NCBI RefSeq assembly: GCF_004799685.1
Contig: NZ_CP031314.1
Location: forward strand, 62,001 to 126,000
Origin: Halobellus limi
GTDB taxonomy: Archaea; Halobacteriota; Halobacteria; Halobacteriales; Haloferacaceae
Reading direction: 5' to 3'
DNA length: 64,000 nucleotides
Part shown: one piece after another, positions 52,134 to 62,339 of the stretch
Layout of the letters: every line of letters begins with the position of its first letter
Position numbering within the stretch: position 1 is the stretch's first letter
Notes under the pieces: model-generated
Seen by the model: only the letters and a program-made list of their open reading frames with translations
What the model was told of the DNA's origin: nothing
Database searches by the model: none
Program-made: the position numbers and the translations under genes

Positions 52134-54217
52134 TTGGAAACCTACTGCCCTTCACCGGCTCGGACAGTTCGGAAACTGACGACGAGGCGACCGCAGACGA
52201 GGTCTCCGACGAACAGGAGCCAGAAGATGACGAGCCCCAGCTCACTGTTGATTACGAAGCCGACGGTGAGGCCGTCGACGGCATCCCCGAAATCCACCAG
52301 ACAGTCGTCTCGCCATCGAGTATCGAGCGAACACCCAGCGCTCTCAGGACTGACACCCAGTGGGCGCAGAGCCTGTGGGTCGGCGAGTACCCCGATGCGC
52401 CGATGGACGGCTTCCTTGAAAAGCTGTACGCAGCCGCCGAGACCCAGCAGACGGATGTCAGCATCCACATCGACCCTCGTGACACGCGAGAGACGCTGGA
52501 TTCGCTGGAGAATAAGATCGAGGACCTCGAAGCCGACCACGAGTACCTGACCGAGAAACACCGTGCGAGCGCCCGGGGCGTCGAGAAAGACCTCGAGGAC
52601 CACCAGGAGATGTATGACGTCCTCCGGAACACGACGATGCAGGCGTTCGACGTCTCGATGTATTTCACGGTCCGGGGCGACGACCGCGAGAATATCGACG
52701 CCGAGTCGGTGTCGACGACGGCCCGGCAGGCCCCCGCGAATCTGACGCCGGTGACGCCACGGTGGTCACAGCTGAAGACCTTCACCTCAGCGAGCCCCAT
52801 CGCTCTCGATCAGTTCAACGAGACGCTCGACAGCAAGACGCCGATGCTCGGTGGGGCGGTCGGCGCGATGTTCCCCTTCGTGGCCGGGGCGTTCGCCGAA
52901 CCCGGCATCGAGTACGGAACGTACGCGCTGAATTCGAGCCCGCTCATCCTCGACCGCTTCAAGCGGCAAACCGGCTACTGTATGATGGTTATCGGCCGGC
53001 TCGGCGCGGGCAAATCATTCGCGACGAAGCTTCGGTTGGTGCGGCGGGCGATGTTCGACGAGGATACGGTCGTCATTATGCTCGACCCGATGCGGGGGTT
53101 CGCCGGCGTCAACGAGGCGCTCGATGGCGAGCGCATCACGGTCGGTGGCCGGCGGGGGCTGAATCCACTGGAGATCAAGCCGACACCCGACCACGTCCTA
53201 CAGGAGGTCGACGACATCGACCCGTGGGGTGAGCAAATCAACTGGGTGATGACCTTCTTCGCGACGTTCTTCGAGCACGTCGCGGACCACCCACTCGGCG
53301 AGCGCAACCAGACGCTTCGGCGGGCCGTCCAGGAAGCCTACGAGAAGCGCGGGATCACCCGCGACCCGGAGACGCACACCCGGGACTCGCCCACAATTCA
53401 CGACGTCATCACGGTCCTCGAGGAGATGGTCGAAGACCCCGAGGAGTACGGATACGTCACTGAGGGCGAGCAGGAAGCCGTCCAGTCGGATGCCCAGTCG
53501 CTGCTCAAGGACCTCCGGCCGTCGTTCCGCGAGGGCGGTGAACTCGAGAACCTTGCTCGCCCCTCCGAGTTCGACCTCGATTCGAAGGTCATCTACCTCG
53601 ATCTCCACCAGGAGGAGGGTACCCGTGGCCGGGCGGAAACCAGCCTGATGATGCAGGTGCTGTTCAACAGCGTGTACGAGCGGGTCAAGCAGACCGACAA
53701 GCGCGTCGTCTTCTGCATCGACGAGGCGCACTACCTGATGAACGACGCCGTCTCGCTGGACTTCCTGGAGACGGCGGTCCGGCACAGCCGTCACTTCGAT
53801 CTGAGCCTCGAATTCATCACGCAAACGGGGGGTGAATTCGCGCTGACGCCGGAGGCACGCACCATCGCGAACCTCTGTTCACTGACTGTCCTCCACCGTG
53901 TCAACGAGGAGAAAGAGAAGATTGCCAAGTGGTTCGACCTCAGCGAGCGGCAGGTAAATTGGGTCACCTCTGCGAAGGCGGGGGAGGACGAGGACGGGTA
54001 CTCGGAGGCGCTCGTCGGCATCGACCAGGAGGGCTGGTTCCCGCTTCGGATTCGAGCCAGCGACTACGAGGCGCACGTCATCGACGGCGGCGCTGCGGAC
54101 GTCGCCGAACTCGAGCCCGAGTCGAGTGCGAGCGTAACGAGCCCGGACAGTCGCCCCGCCGGCGCTCGGGCCGACGGCGGTGACCCAACCAGCACTGCCT
54201 CTCAGGAGGATGACTGA
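52130..54217 (+). CDS. VirB4/TraC-type conjugation ATPase
   Basis: A 695-residue ATPase with Walker A IGRLGAGKSFATKL (about residue 289), Walker B VFCIDEAHYLM (about residue 530) and an acidic N-terminal part. This is the VirB4-like motor of type IV secretion. It overlaps both neighbours, so the whole block is probably one message. Confidence 0.8.
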   Translation: MIGNLLPFTGSDSSETDDEATADEVSDEQEPEDDEPQLTVDYEADGEAVDGIPEIHQTVVSPSSIERTPSALRTDTQWAQSLWVGEYPDAPMDGFLEKLYAAAETQQTDVSIHIDPRDTRETLDSLENKIEDLEADHEYLTEKHRASARGVEKDLEDHQEMYDVLRNTTMQAFDVSMYFTVRGDDRENIDAESVSTTARQAPANLTPVTPRWSQLKTFTSASPIALDQFNETLDSKTPMLGGAVGAMFPFVAGAFAEPGIEYGTYALNSSPLILDRFKRQTGYCMMVIGRLGAGKSFATKLRLVRRAMFDEDTVVIMLDPMRGFAGVNEALDGERITVGGRRGLNPLEIKPTPDHVLQEVDDIDPWGEQINWVMTFFATFFEHVADHPLGERNQTLRRAVQEAYEKRGITRDPETHTRDSPTIHDVITVLEEMVEDPEEYGYVTEGEQEAVQSDAQSLLKDLRPSFREGGELENLARPSEFDLDSKVIYLDLHQEEGTRGRAETSLMMQVLFNSVYERVKQTDKRVVFCIDEAHYLMNDAVSLDFLETAVRHSRHFDLSLEFITQTGGEFALTPEARTIANLCSLTVLHRVNEEKEKIAKWFDLSERQVNWVTSAKAGEDEDGYSEALVGIDQEGWFPLRIRASDYEAHVIDGGAADVAELEPESSASVTSPDSRPAGARADGGDPTSTASQEDD

Positions 54218-57200
54218 GCAGCGTCCGTCAGACCCCACGGCTGCGAACAGCGGTGACGAGTACATCCGAATCACGCCGTCCCGGAGTGATCTTGCACCGG
54301 AGACTGTGGTTCGCCAGCTCGCCGGCCTCCACGGCCTTGATACCGGCAACGATGGGCTTCTCAACGGTATCGGACCCTTCGGCGATCCGCCGCCGGTGTT
54401 CGAATTCCTCGCAGTGAGCGAGGGCGCGGACGAGCCGGTCGAGTTCTACTACGGCGCCGACCGGCGGATGGATGCCTTCGAGGAGCGCCTCCGGACGCTG
54501 TATCCACCGACTGTGACGTTCGAGCGGGTTACCCTGGACCTGGAAGCGAAGCTGCTCCCGTCGACAGCAGAGCCAGCTCACGATAGCGGTGCCGGGGGCG
54601 ATGACCGTCCCGAGATGAATACTGAGGCGTCTGAGGAGGCCTTCGATGCTACAAGCCAAGAGCCAGTCGGCGACGGTGGGAGCGTGGTTTCTGAGAGCAC
54701 TACATCGGCAGACGACGACGCTGAGTTATTGTTCGGGACCGAGTCGAGTGACGATCTGAGGACGAGCCCACCGTCCGATTCCGAGCCTGAGGTCCGGCAG
54801 CAACCGAATCACACGCCCCCGAGCGTCGAGGAGACGACACCGCTGGGAATCACCTGGTGTGGGAAGGCGGCCCGACGCGAAGACTGGATGACGACGCTGC
54901 CGCAGTTCACGGAGACTGAAGGCGAGGACGATGACAACGCACGGGCGCCGCTCGCATCACTCATCGACCAACTGACCCGCGCCGAACACCCGATCGCGTT
55001 TCAGGTGCTCTTCCAGCGGAAGCCGGACTGGACACACGAGGCACGGGAACGCCAGCGGAAACTCCGCGAGGGCGAGGACCGGATCGTCGACTGGTTCCTC
55101 GGGGAGCTCCTCGGAAACACGGAGAACGAACCACAGAGTCCCTCGAATACCGGCCGCCAGCGCCGATACCTCGACATCGGCGGTCGGGAGCGCGTCGAGG
55201 CCATCGACGAGAAAGAGCCACAGCACACGTTCACGGTGAATATGCGAGCGCTCTCGCTCGTAGCCTCTGACCGGCAGCGCGAGCGCGTCGACCACCGTCT
55301 CGACGATATCGGGTCCGTGTTCGACCACCTGAACGGGGCCCACTATCGGCTCCGACCGAAGCGCGTCCGCCGCGGGCTCCGAAAGGGGCGGCGGGCTACG
55401 AAGCACGCCGACCGCGTCTTCAACGCCAGCCTGACGACCAAGAGCGACTGGCGGAAGACCCGCCCCGATCTCGTCCTCGGGCCGGATGAGTTGGCGAACT
55501 TCGTGGTCGTCCCGCCGGCGACCGAGCTCACGACCGAGGGCGGGCGAGGCTCCGACGCCGAACCCGAGAGCCGGACACCCCTGCCGCTCCCCGCGCAGGA
55601 CCACATGGATGCGTTCACAGACGCCGGGATGGCGATCGGCCGCGGGCTCGGGGAGGACGGCACGCCGACGCCGGAGCCGATGCGGATTCCCCCGCATCTC
55701 CTTCCGTTCCACGTCGGCCGGTTCGCGAAGAGCGGCGCCGGCAAATCGGTCGCCCTGATCAACGACGCGCTCTCCCTGTACGACCAGACCACGGGCCCCG
55801 TGTTCTTGATCGACTCCAAGGGCGGGAACCTCCCCGAGAACTATATGCGGGCTCACGCGAAGCGCTTCGGCACCGACGACCTCGAGGAGAACGTCCTCCA
55901 CTTCTCGGTGCCTGACATCCTGCCTGGCTTCGCGTTCTTCGACATCACGCCGGCGCTGGAGGATGGGGTCCGTCGGGTTGACGCGATCCAGGACAAGGCC
56001 GACCACTACGAGGAGCTCATCAAACTCGTGATGGGGCCGGAGCGCTACGAGGACGCCATCGCCTCGCCGACGCTCATCAAGTACCTCATCAAGGCGATGT
56101 ACGACGAGGAGTACGGCCTCGAAAACGGGCACTTCCGGCAGGACGTCGACTACTTCACGCACGACCAGCTCGAACACGCAGTCACGCAGTTCCACGCCGC
56201 CGGCCCCCCGGACCCGACGCCGGAGGACGCGCCCCGGGCGAGCGACCCGCAGGTGGCCGAGAAACTGGAGCGACACCTGCGCTCGAACCCGGCGACGTTC
56301 TCGAACGTCGTGAGCGGCATCAGCAACCGGATGGATTACATCACGCAGGACGCTCACCTCCGGCGAATCTTCAACAACACCGAGTCACAGTTCGACTTCC
56401 GCGACCTCCTCGACGAGGACAAGGTGGTCATCTTCGATCTGGGCGATCTCCGCGACGAGGCCGCCCGCGTGATGACCGGCGTCATCCTGACGCAGCTCTA
56501 TGACGCTGTCAAGCGTCGCGACGGCGACGAGCTGGCCCGCAAGCCGGACGACTACGTAGCGAACCTGCTCATCGACGAAGCGTCGTCTGTCGTCGTCTCG
56601 GATACGCTGACGACGCTGCTCGAAAAGGGGCGGGAGTTCCGGCTGTCCATCGAACTCGTGACGCAGTTCCCCGAACAGATGAAGGAGGCCGGCAACCGCG
56701 AGGTCTACCTGAACGTCCTGAACAACATCGGCAGTCCGCTCGTCGGGAAGATCGCCGTCGACGCCGACATCGCCGAAGCACTCTCACACGAGGCGATGGA
56801 TCCCGTCGAGTTCAAGAATCGGATCAGTTCGCTCCCGCGTGGCGAGTGGATCGCCCAGCTCCCGAGTCCTGAGTTCGGCGAAACCGGCCCCGACCCGTTC
56901 AGTATCGAACCCCTCCCGATTCCACCCGGTCATCCCGATAGCGAGCAACCTCTGACCGGGACGCAGGAAGAGCGGTTCCAAGACGCCCTGGAGGCTGTTC
57001 ACGAGCATACCCGCGAGGAGTACGGAGTGGCCGGCGGCACGACCGTTGAGAGCCGTGACGCGGCGACTGACGTCGCTCTGGAGAACGCCGACGACCTGCC
57101 GTTGGAGGTCGCGATGGCCCGGGCGATCCGCGCCGTCCAGCTGTCGAACGACGTCCGCGAGACGAACGGCTGGGTGTCCGTCGAGGACGTCGACGAGGAA

Positions 57201-58538
57201 CTGCTCTCGCGCATCGAGGAAGGCACCATCGAGGCGCAGGGCTACGAGACGCTGCCGGAAGTGCGGGAGGCGTCCTCGCTCATCGAGGTCGATCTCCCGG
57301 ATGGGGCATCGTCGGTGCAGTGTCGGCTCACAGACGAGGGTGAACAGGCAGCCACGCCCGATACGTCGACGTCACCGACCGGCGGGGGCGACCACCACGA
57401 TGCAGTCCTCGAAACGGTCGAGCGTGCGCTCGCAGCGGCGGGATTCTCTGTGGAGGTCCTCGATCAGAACGGGGAGTCCCGTCCCGACGCTATCGCGACG
57501 CATGCGGACCTCGACTGGGAGCTCCAGGTCGAAGTCGAAACCACTACCCACGTCCGTCCGTCGAAGGTCCTCTCGAATCTTCGGAAGGCCCAAGAACAGA
57601 AGCGAATTCCGCTGTTTGTCGTCGCAGACCACGACGATCAACCAGCCGCCGAGATCGCCGACCGGCTTGCGAAAATTCTCGATGAGCCGCGAAATCAGCT
57701 CTCCTCCGGTGAGACGCGGCTGTATACGATGAACCACAACGTCACATTCAACGGCGGTGCGCGAGCCGCGGATGGGGTGACGGCCGTCCGACCGGCCACC
57801 GGTGGTAGTCGCCACACCCGCTGGTTCGAGCGGGACGGTGCGTTCGTCTTGGAGGATAGTGCCGGGGACCAACACGCCCGGATCGACTCCTTCGACGCCG
57901 TGTCGAAAGACCAGTTCCCGGCGACGTACAGCTACGACGCCGAGAGCGAGACCTACACCGTCTTCAGGCCGGGGGAACTGCCCGAGTCCTACGAGTCACG
58001 TGAGGCGTTCGAATCGGACTGGGTGCTCGTCAAGCGCCCGTTCGTGCCCAGTACCGACCTGCCCGTTCCGGACTATACGGAGCGCTCGTATGCTATTGCG
58101 ACTGTCGGGGACGACCAGACGCTGGACATCCACACGCCAGACACGGAGACGGCTACCGGCGTTCCGCCACTCGTGGACGCGATCCAAGACGGGACGCTCC
58201 ATCCGGCAGGGGAGCCCCCGAGTGACTCGACCGATTCCGACGCGCAAGAAGACGATGAGGCGGACCCGTACGGGATTCGGGCATTCGTCAGGGACCGTCT
58301 CACCGAATCCGACGACGGGGTCGTCGCGGTCGCTGAGGTCTACGATGCGTACGAGCAGTATGCTGAGGCCGGGGAGTACGAGGTGAAGCCGAAAAACCGA
58401 TTCACACGGACGCTTCGCGACTACGCTCAGTTCGAGCGTGACAAGAAGTGGTTGGACGGCCAGACGCGACGCTGTTACGTCGGAATCGAGCTGGCCGACG
58501 TCGGCGACCAGGAGGAATCGAGCGATGCCAGTGCGTAG
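54210..58538 (+). CDS. VirD4/TraD-like conjugation ATPase with a nuclease-like domain
   Basis: A 1442-residue protein. An acidic, unstructured region (to about 210) precedes the conserved part, with Walker A RFAKSGAGKSVALI (about residue 508) and Walker B LLIDEASSVV (about residue 786), as in HerA/TraD-type motors. After a Glu-rich linker, residues about 1060-1165 carry a PD-(D/E)XK-like nuclease pattern (RPDAIATHAD, LQVEVETTT, SKVLSNLRKAQ). The last 85 residues resemble a primase-type winged helix (VRDRLTESDDGVVAVAE, RCYVGIEL). It overlaps VirB4 by eight bases. This fusion might replace a separate relaxase, which I do not see in the window. Confidence 0.75.
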   Translation: MTEQRPSDPTAANSGDEYIRITPSRSDLAPETVVRQLAGLHGLDTGNDGLLNGIGPFGDPPPVFEFLAVSEGADEPVEFYYGADRRMDAFEERLRTLYPPTVTFERVTLDLEAKLLPSTAEPAHDSGAGGDDRPEMNTEASEEAFDATSQEPVGDGGSVVSESTTSADDDAELLFGTESSDDLRTSPPSDSEPEVRQQPNHTPPSVEETTPLGITWCGKAARREDWMTTLPQFTETEGEDDDNARAPLASLIDQLTRAEHPIAFQVLFQRKPDWTHEARERQRKLREGEDRIVDWFLGELLGNTENEPQSPSNTGRQRRYLDIGGRERVEAIDEKEPQHTFTVNMRALSLVASDRQRERVDHRLDDIGSVFDHLNGAHYRLRPKRVRRGLRKGRRATKHADRVFNASLTTKSDWRKTRPDLVLGPDELANFVVVPPATELTTEGGRGSDAEPESRTPLPLPAQDHMDAFTDAGMAIGRGLGEDGTPTPEPMRIPPHLLPFHVGRFAKSGAGKSVALINDALSLYDQTTGPVFLIDSKGGNLPENYMRAHAKRFGTDDLEENVLHFSVPDILPGFAFFDITPALEDGVRRVDAIQDKADHYEELIKLVMGPERYEDAIASPTLIKYLIKAMYDEEYGLENGHFRQDVDYFTHDQLEHAVTQFHAAGPPDPTPEDAPRASDPQVAEKLERHLRSNPATFSNVVSGISNRMDYITQDAHLRRIFNNTESQFDFRDLLDEDKVVIFDLGDLRDEAARVMTGVILTQLYDAVKRRDGDELARKPDDYVANLLIDEASSVVVSDTLTTLLEKGREFRLSIELVTQFPEQMKEAGNREVYLNVLNNIGSPLVGKIAVDADIAEALSHEAMDPVEFKNRISSLPRGEWIAQLPSPEFGETGPDPFSIEPLPIPPGHPDSEQPLTGTQEERFQDALEAVHEHTREEYGVAGGTTVESRDAATDVALENADDLPLEVAMARAIRAVQLSNDVRETNGWVSVEDVDEELLSRIEEGTIEAQGYETLPEVREASSLIEVDLPDGASSVQCRLTDEGEQAATPDTSTSPTGGGDHHDAVLETVERALAAAGFSVEVLDQNGESRPDAIATHADLDWELQVEVETTTHVRPSKVLSNLRKAQEQKRIPLFVVADHDDQPAAEIADRLAKILDEPRNQLSSGETRLYTMNHNVTFNGGARAADGVTAVRPATGGSRHTRWFERDGAFVLEDSAGDQHARIDSFDAVSKDQFPATYSYDAESETYTVFRPGELPESYESREAFESDWVLVKRPFVPSTDLPVPDYTERSYAIATVGDDQTLDIHTPDTETATGVPPLVDAIQDGTLHPAGEPPSDSTDSDAQEDDEADPYGIRAFVRDRLTESDDGVVAVAEVYDAYEQYAEAGEYEVKPKNRFTRTLRDYAQFERDKKWLDGQTRRCYVGIELADVGDQEESSDASA

Positions 58539-58577
58539 TCGTTTCGCCCCCGCTCAGGAGGTGCAGGAGCACACCAG

Positions 58578-60593
58578 ATGACGCTCTCCGAAGCAGCCAT
58601 CAGTGAGCACTACCGTCGCGCCAAACCCGTCTACGAGGCGCTGGCGACCGTCAGTGACTACCCGACTATCGGGCTGAACGACTTCGTCGGGTGGTACATC
58701 AAACGCGACCACGACGACGTCGAGGCGATCAAGGCCGGGTATTACCAGCGCGGGCGGGTCGCCCGCCTCGATCGTGACTACGACGAGATCCACGACCGCC
58801 TCGAACGGACGCTCTACGCCGTCACCACCTACAAGACACCGTCTGCCTTCCAGCAATGGGAACCCTGTCGCTACGACGAGTCCGAGGGGACGACTGTCTG
58901 GCAGGATGAGCCCCCGACCCCCGGATATGCCGACCTCCGGGCGGTTCCCGCCTGGGGCGATATCGACCTCGCTGACGATATCAAGCCGCAGCGTGGTGAC
59001 CTCGATGCCGAGATACAGGCGCTCGTCGAGCGAACGCTCGACGCCTACATCGAGGAGTACGCGACGCTCTACGGCACGCGGGACGCGGTGTATGCGTTGG
59101 ACTCCGTCGGGGGTGCGTACGTCTTCGGGGCCCCGGAGGCTACGCTCCCGATTGCGGATCATTTCAGCGACGATCCGGATGCGCTCGAACGGGTTTTCGA
59201 CGAGTTTCTCGACCGCTCGAACGCGTGGCTCCAGAAGGCAGAAACCCGTGTGAACGAGCGCGTCGCCGGCGCCGGCGACATCATCCAGCCCGACTGGGTG
59301 AACAACAAGAACCGGCAGTACAAGCCGCCGCTGTCGGTTCACGCCGACCACGATGCCGTCGTCACGCCCATCGCGACCGACGACGTCCGCTACGAGCTCC
59401 GTCCGTTCGAGACCGTCGACAACGCCCTCATCGAGCAGGCGGTCAACTGGGCCGACGACCTCACGCGGGTCCAGCACACGGACTGCGTCGACTCGCTGGT
59501 CGCGACGCTCTGGCCGGATCTCTACGAGGACCACGACGAGTGGCGGGCAGCGCTGGAGGCCTGGGTCGAAGCGGAGCGCGAGCGGGAACGGGAGCGACAG
59601 CGCCAGCGTGAGGCGGCGCTCCAGCGACGTGAAGAGCGACTGAAGGAACTAGATGGTGCCCTCGAAGGTCGCCCCATTACGCCGTTCAAAGAGGACGTCT
59701 ATGAGGCCGTCGAGAACATCGATATCACTGAGATCGCCCGCCACTACGCGAGTGATGCCTACGATACGGATCCGAACCAGCCGCGGCCGCAGTTCGACCC
59801 GTGCTGGCGCCACAGCGAGAGCGGGCAGTCCTGTTTCGTCGACGAACAGGCCAACACCTTCGGCGATTCGAAGGTGAACGCCGGCGGCGGGCCAGCGAAA
59901 CTGATGGCGCTCGCGACGGGGATTATCTCCGACGCCGATGCGGACCTCGATGGGGACGACTACTGGGCGGCCGTCGACGAACTGCGGAACGCCGGCTACG
60001 ACATTCCAGTGTGGATTCCAGAGGCCGGGTCAGACCGCGTCGACGGCGGAACCTATGACCAGATGCCCTTCTGGGCCGTTCGGAAAGCGGCTGTCGCGCT
60101 TGAAGTCTGTCCCGAGGACGCGTTCGTCGATCGCGAGGGAGAGGATGGAACCTACGAGGGGTTCCCCGGCTACGAAACCTACAACGAGACGCTGGAAGCC
60201 ATCGAAGACGCGGGCCTGAACCACGGGCGAGAGCAAGTCACGCCCGAGGAGGACACAGCTGACGACGAGTCGGAGTCGATCCCTGATGCTCTCCCGAGCG
60301 ACGAGCGACCTGGTGACTTGGACCGGGCACACCTCCGCGAAAAGAACCGGCTGTTGACAGCGAAGGTCGAGCGTCTCGAGTCCGAACTGGAGGAGAAATC
60401 GGAGCGAATCAAGGAACTTGAAGCGGAGGTCAACCAGCTCCGATCAGAACTCGCTACCGTACGCTCCGAACGCAATCGGCTGGAAACTGCTCTCGAAGAA
60501 CGTGAGTTCGAGCAAGAGCCGAAGCAAGAAGATCGGGACGAGAACCAGTCCCCTCTGGACAGGGCGAAACAGTTCGTTTCGTTTGACCAATAG
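58578..60593 (+). CDS. AEP-type primase with zinc motif and coiled coil
   Basis: A 671-residue protein. Primase-like features include the strand AVYALDSVGGAYVFG and the later YKPPLSVHADHDAVVTP, which fit the catalytic Asp and His motifs of archaeo-eukaryotic primases. A zinc-binding-like segment follows (FDPCWRHSESGQSC, with GGGPAKLMALATGI). A long Arg/Glu-rich coil (about 340-370) and a C-terminal coiled coil (about 590-650) are seen. It starts 39 bases after the large ATPase, behind GGAGGTG. Priming of plasmid or transfer DNA is likely. Confidence 0.75.
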   Translation: MTLSEAAISEHYRRAKPVYEALATVSDYPTIGLNDFVGWYIKRDHDDVEAIKAGYYQRGRVARLDRDYDEIHDRLERTLYAVTTYKTPSAFQQWEPCRYDESEGTTVWQDEPPTPGYADLRAVPAWGDIDLADDIKPQRGDLDAEIQALVERTLDAYIEEYATLYGTRDAVYALDSVGGAYVFGAPEATLPIADHFSDDPDALERVFDEFLDRSNAWLQKAETRVNERVAGAGDIIQPDWVNNKNRQYKPPLSVHADHDAVVTPIATDDVRYELRPFETVDNALIEQAVNWADDLTRVQHTDCVDSLVATLWPDLYEDHDEWRAALEAWVEAERERERERQRQREAALQRREERLKELDGALEGRPITPFKEDVYEAVENIDITEIARHYASDAYDTDPNQPRPQFDPCWRHSESGQSCFVDEQANTFGDSKVNAGGGPAKLMALATGIISDADADLDGDDYWAAVDELRNAGYDIPVWIPEAGSDRVDGGTYDQMPFWAVRKAAVALEVCPEDAFVDREGEDGTYEGFPGYETYNETLEAIEDAGLNHGREQVTPEEDTADDESESIPDALPSDERPGDLDRAHLREKNRLLTAKVERLESELEEKSERIKELEAEVNQLRSELATVRSERNRLETALEEREFEQEPKQEDRDENQSPLDRAKQFVSFDQ

Positions 60594-61040
60594 ACGCTTC
60601 CTCTCCAATCGCCCGGCTGGACCGGCTGACACCAGCCCTGACTTGTTCTAGACACCAGATATTATAGGGATCGTTCTGAGTCCGCAAATCGCAGGACGGC
60701 AGCACTAGACACCAGACTCACTAACGAGTGAGTCCCTGGACAGCTCCCAAAATCTGGTGTCAGGTATCGCTGTCTTGCGATTTGGGGCCGAATTCGGCTA
60801 CTAGACAGCAGGAAAATCAACCGATATGTGGTGGGGGTGGCCGCCTAAAGTTGCGTTCGCGGCCAACAGGGCCGAGGTGCCAGGCCGCGGGCCAGGGTGG
60901 AGAGCTGCCACCCAGACGATGGCGTGAGGCGTGGAGGGTCGAGCAGTCGTCGTAGCAGAACGGACGAGCGGGGCTCAAGAGAGCTGTTTGTCGCGCCCCA
61001 GGATGGGTGCGGGCAGGTCGTGTCCTGCCCCCTGATACGT
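60594..61040. repeat. Repeat-rich gap after the primase; candidate origin or transfer region
   Basis: The 12-base CTAGACACCAGA is present twice (60648-60659 and 60705-60716), and its reverse ATCTGGTGTC is at 60752-60761. CAAATCGCAGGAC (60685-60697) has an almost exact inverse at 60772-60784. Between them is a perfect 8-bp hairpin with a four-base loop (60715-60734). No gene is visible here. Such clustering next to a primase suggests a replication or transfer origin. Confidence 0.55.
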
Positions 61041-61331
61041 ATGTCTGGGCCAGATATCCACGACGATACGGCAGACGATCACGAACGCCTCGAGCGGGAA
61101 CTCCTCGCGCAGGATCGGGATGCTCGCCAGCCATCGACAGCGGATCTCGACGACGAGACGGCACAGGACCTCGTCCGAGACCTGCTCGATGCCGGGACGG
61201 TCACGCCGGTCGTCGACGAGCGGGTCCTCGTACACGAGCCCAGCGGGGCAGCATTCGAATCGCTGTGGCAGCTCGCCGTCTTCCACCAGGGCTGGACGGC
61301 AGCCGGGGACACCGGCGAGACGGAGCCGTGA
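61041..61331 (+). CDS. Small acidic protein, unrecognised
   Basis: A 96-residue acidic protein with a helical first half (HDDTADDHERLERELLAQD) and a segment LVHEPSGAAFESLWQLAVF. The ATG at 61041 is preferred to longer frames that have Arg/Cys-rich N-termini. Its stop overlaps the GTG of the zinc-ribbon gene. Confidence 0.6.
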   Translation: MSGPDIHDDTADDHERLERELLAQDRDARQPSTADLDDETAQDLVRDLLDAGTVTPVVDERVLVHEPSGAAFESLWQLAVFHQGWTAAGDTGETEP

Positions 61332-61669
61332 CCCAACAAACGCTCGTCGGGTGTGCCTTCTGTGCGGCGCCGCCCGGCACGGACACCGGCACCGCGTACA
61401 CCTGGGGGAAGGACGAACGGGTGAGTCACCCGATCTGTGTCGACTGTGCAACGCAAGTCACCCCGGACCCCGAGCAGCGCGACCACTACGCCTGTGATGG
61501 CTGCGGGCTCGTCGTCGACGCGCTCGCGGCGCTCACCCGATTCCGCGTGGAACTCGGCCATCTCGAGGGGCCGCTCCAATTCTGTGCGCACTGCTGTCCT
61601 GATGGGCCGGCGACGTACTGGACGCGAGACTTAGCAGACCACTGCGTCGAGTCGGCGGAGCAGTGCTAA
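61328..61669 (+). CDS. Zinc-ribbon protein with four CxxC pairs
   Basis: A 113-residue protein with CAFC, CVDC, CDGC and CAHC pairs, enough for two zinc sites. It begins with GTG at 61328 (GTGA overlap with the previous stop), so translation is coupled. Family resembles small haloarchaeal DUF7558-type zinc proteins; role unknown but neighbours are plasmid genes. Confidence 0.65.
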   Translation: MTQQTLVGCAFCAAPPGTDTGTAYTWGKDERVSHPICVDCATQVTPDPEQRDHYACDGCGLVVDALAALTRFRVELGHLEGPLQFCAHCCPDGPATYWTRDLADHCVESAEQC

Positions 61670-61760
61670 AGAGGACCTCGTCGTTCTTCTGAAGCGACCT
61701 CCCAAGCCGTCGAACCCCCGCTTTTAACTGCTGTTCGTCCTTGGATTGGTTGAGATCAGG

Positions 61761-62021
61761 ATGGATTCCTCACCCCCGAGTGATACGGACCGGTCTTCGA
61801 ATCTTCTCGTCGAGATCGTCGAAACCCTGGAAGTCCACGGCCTGCCGAGCGATTCGTACCAGCTCCACGATGTCGTCGACGTCGAGGCACTCGAACGACT
61901 CCTCGCATCGTCCTCCGGCGATGTCGAGATTCGATTCATCGTCGAGGGGATCGAGGTCGTCGTCACGAAGGACGGCGTCGACATCCCTCTCGACGAGCCA
62001 GTCGGCTCACCGAACCAGTAA
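61761..62021 (+). CDS. HalOD1-like domain protein
   Basis: An 86-residue protein with LHDVVDVEALERLLASSSGDV and IRFIVEGIEVVVTKDGV, as in the HalOD1 domain found at the end of haloarchaeal signalling proteins. A short leader with CTTTTAACT at about 61720-61728 provides the promoter. Output function unknown. Confidence 0.65.
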   Translation: MDSSPPSDTDRSSNLLVEIVETLEVHGLPSDSYQLHDVVDVEALERLLASSSGDVEIRFIVEGIEVVVTKDGVDIPLDEPVGSPNQ

Positions 62022-62339
62022 CGCGCACGGATTCGTCGACAGAGACGACTCCTGAAAGCCCTCGGCCGCTCGGCATCCCGCGACCACCGCTGCGCTCCTC
62101 GACCCTGCGGTGCTTGCGGAGTCGGGGGACGGCCGAGGCGGCCTCGCCCTTTCTGAGTCCGCCAGGACGGTGGCTGGATCGTCGAGTGTCGCGGCCGGCT
62201 GGACAGTGTGTACGCCACGGCCCGCCCCGCTCGCCGCTGCCGCCCTCCGCGTCGCTCGCGACCGACCATTCCGGGCTGCCTGCCTGCAGTAGCGGGCGGG
62301 CTGCCGGGCTAAAGTGAATGTGCCCTCGCGCCAGCGCTT
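62022..62339. other. GC-rich spacer
   Basis: No ORF with family features. CCTCGGCCG (62060-62068) and CGGCCGAGG (62130-62138) pair exactly. Confidence 0.35.

Noticed and set aside
54957-56357. 466-codon minus-strand ORF inside the large conjugation ATPase
   Set aside because: Opposite the Walker A and conserved core of a recognised gene; no family motif in the reverse frame.
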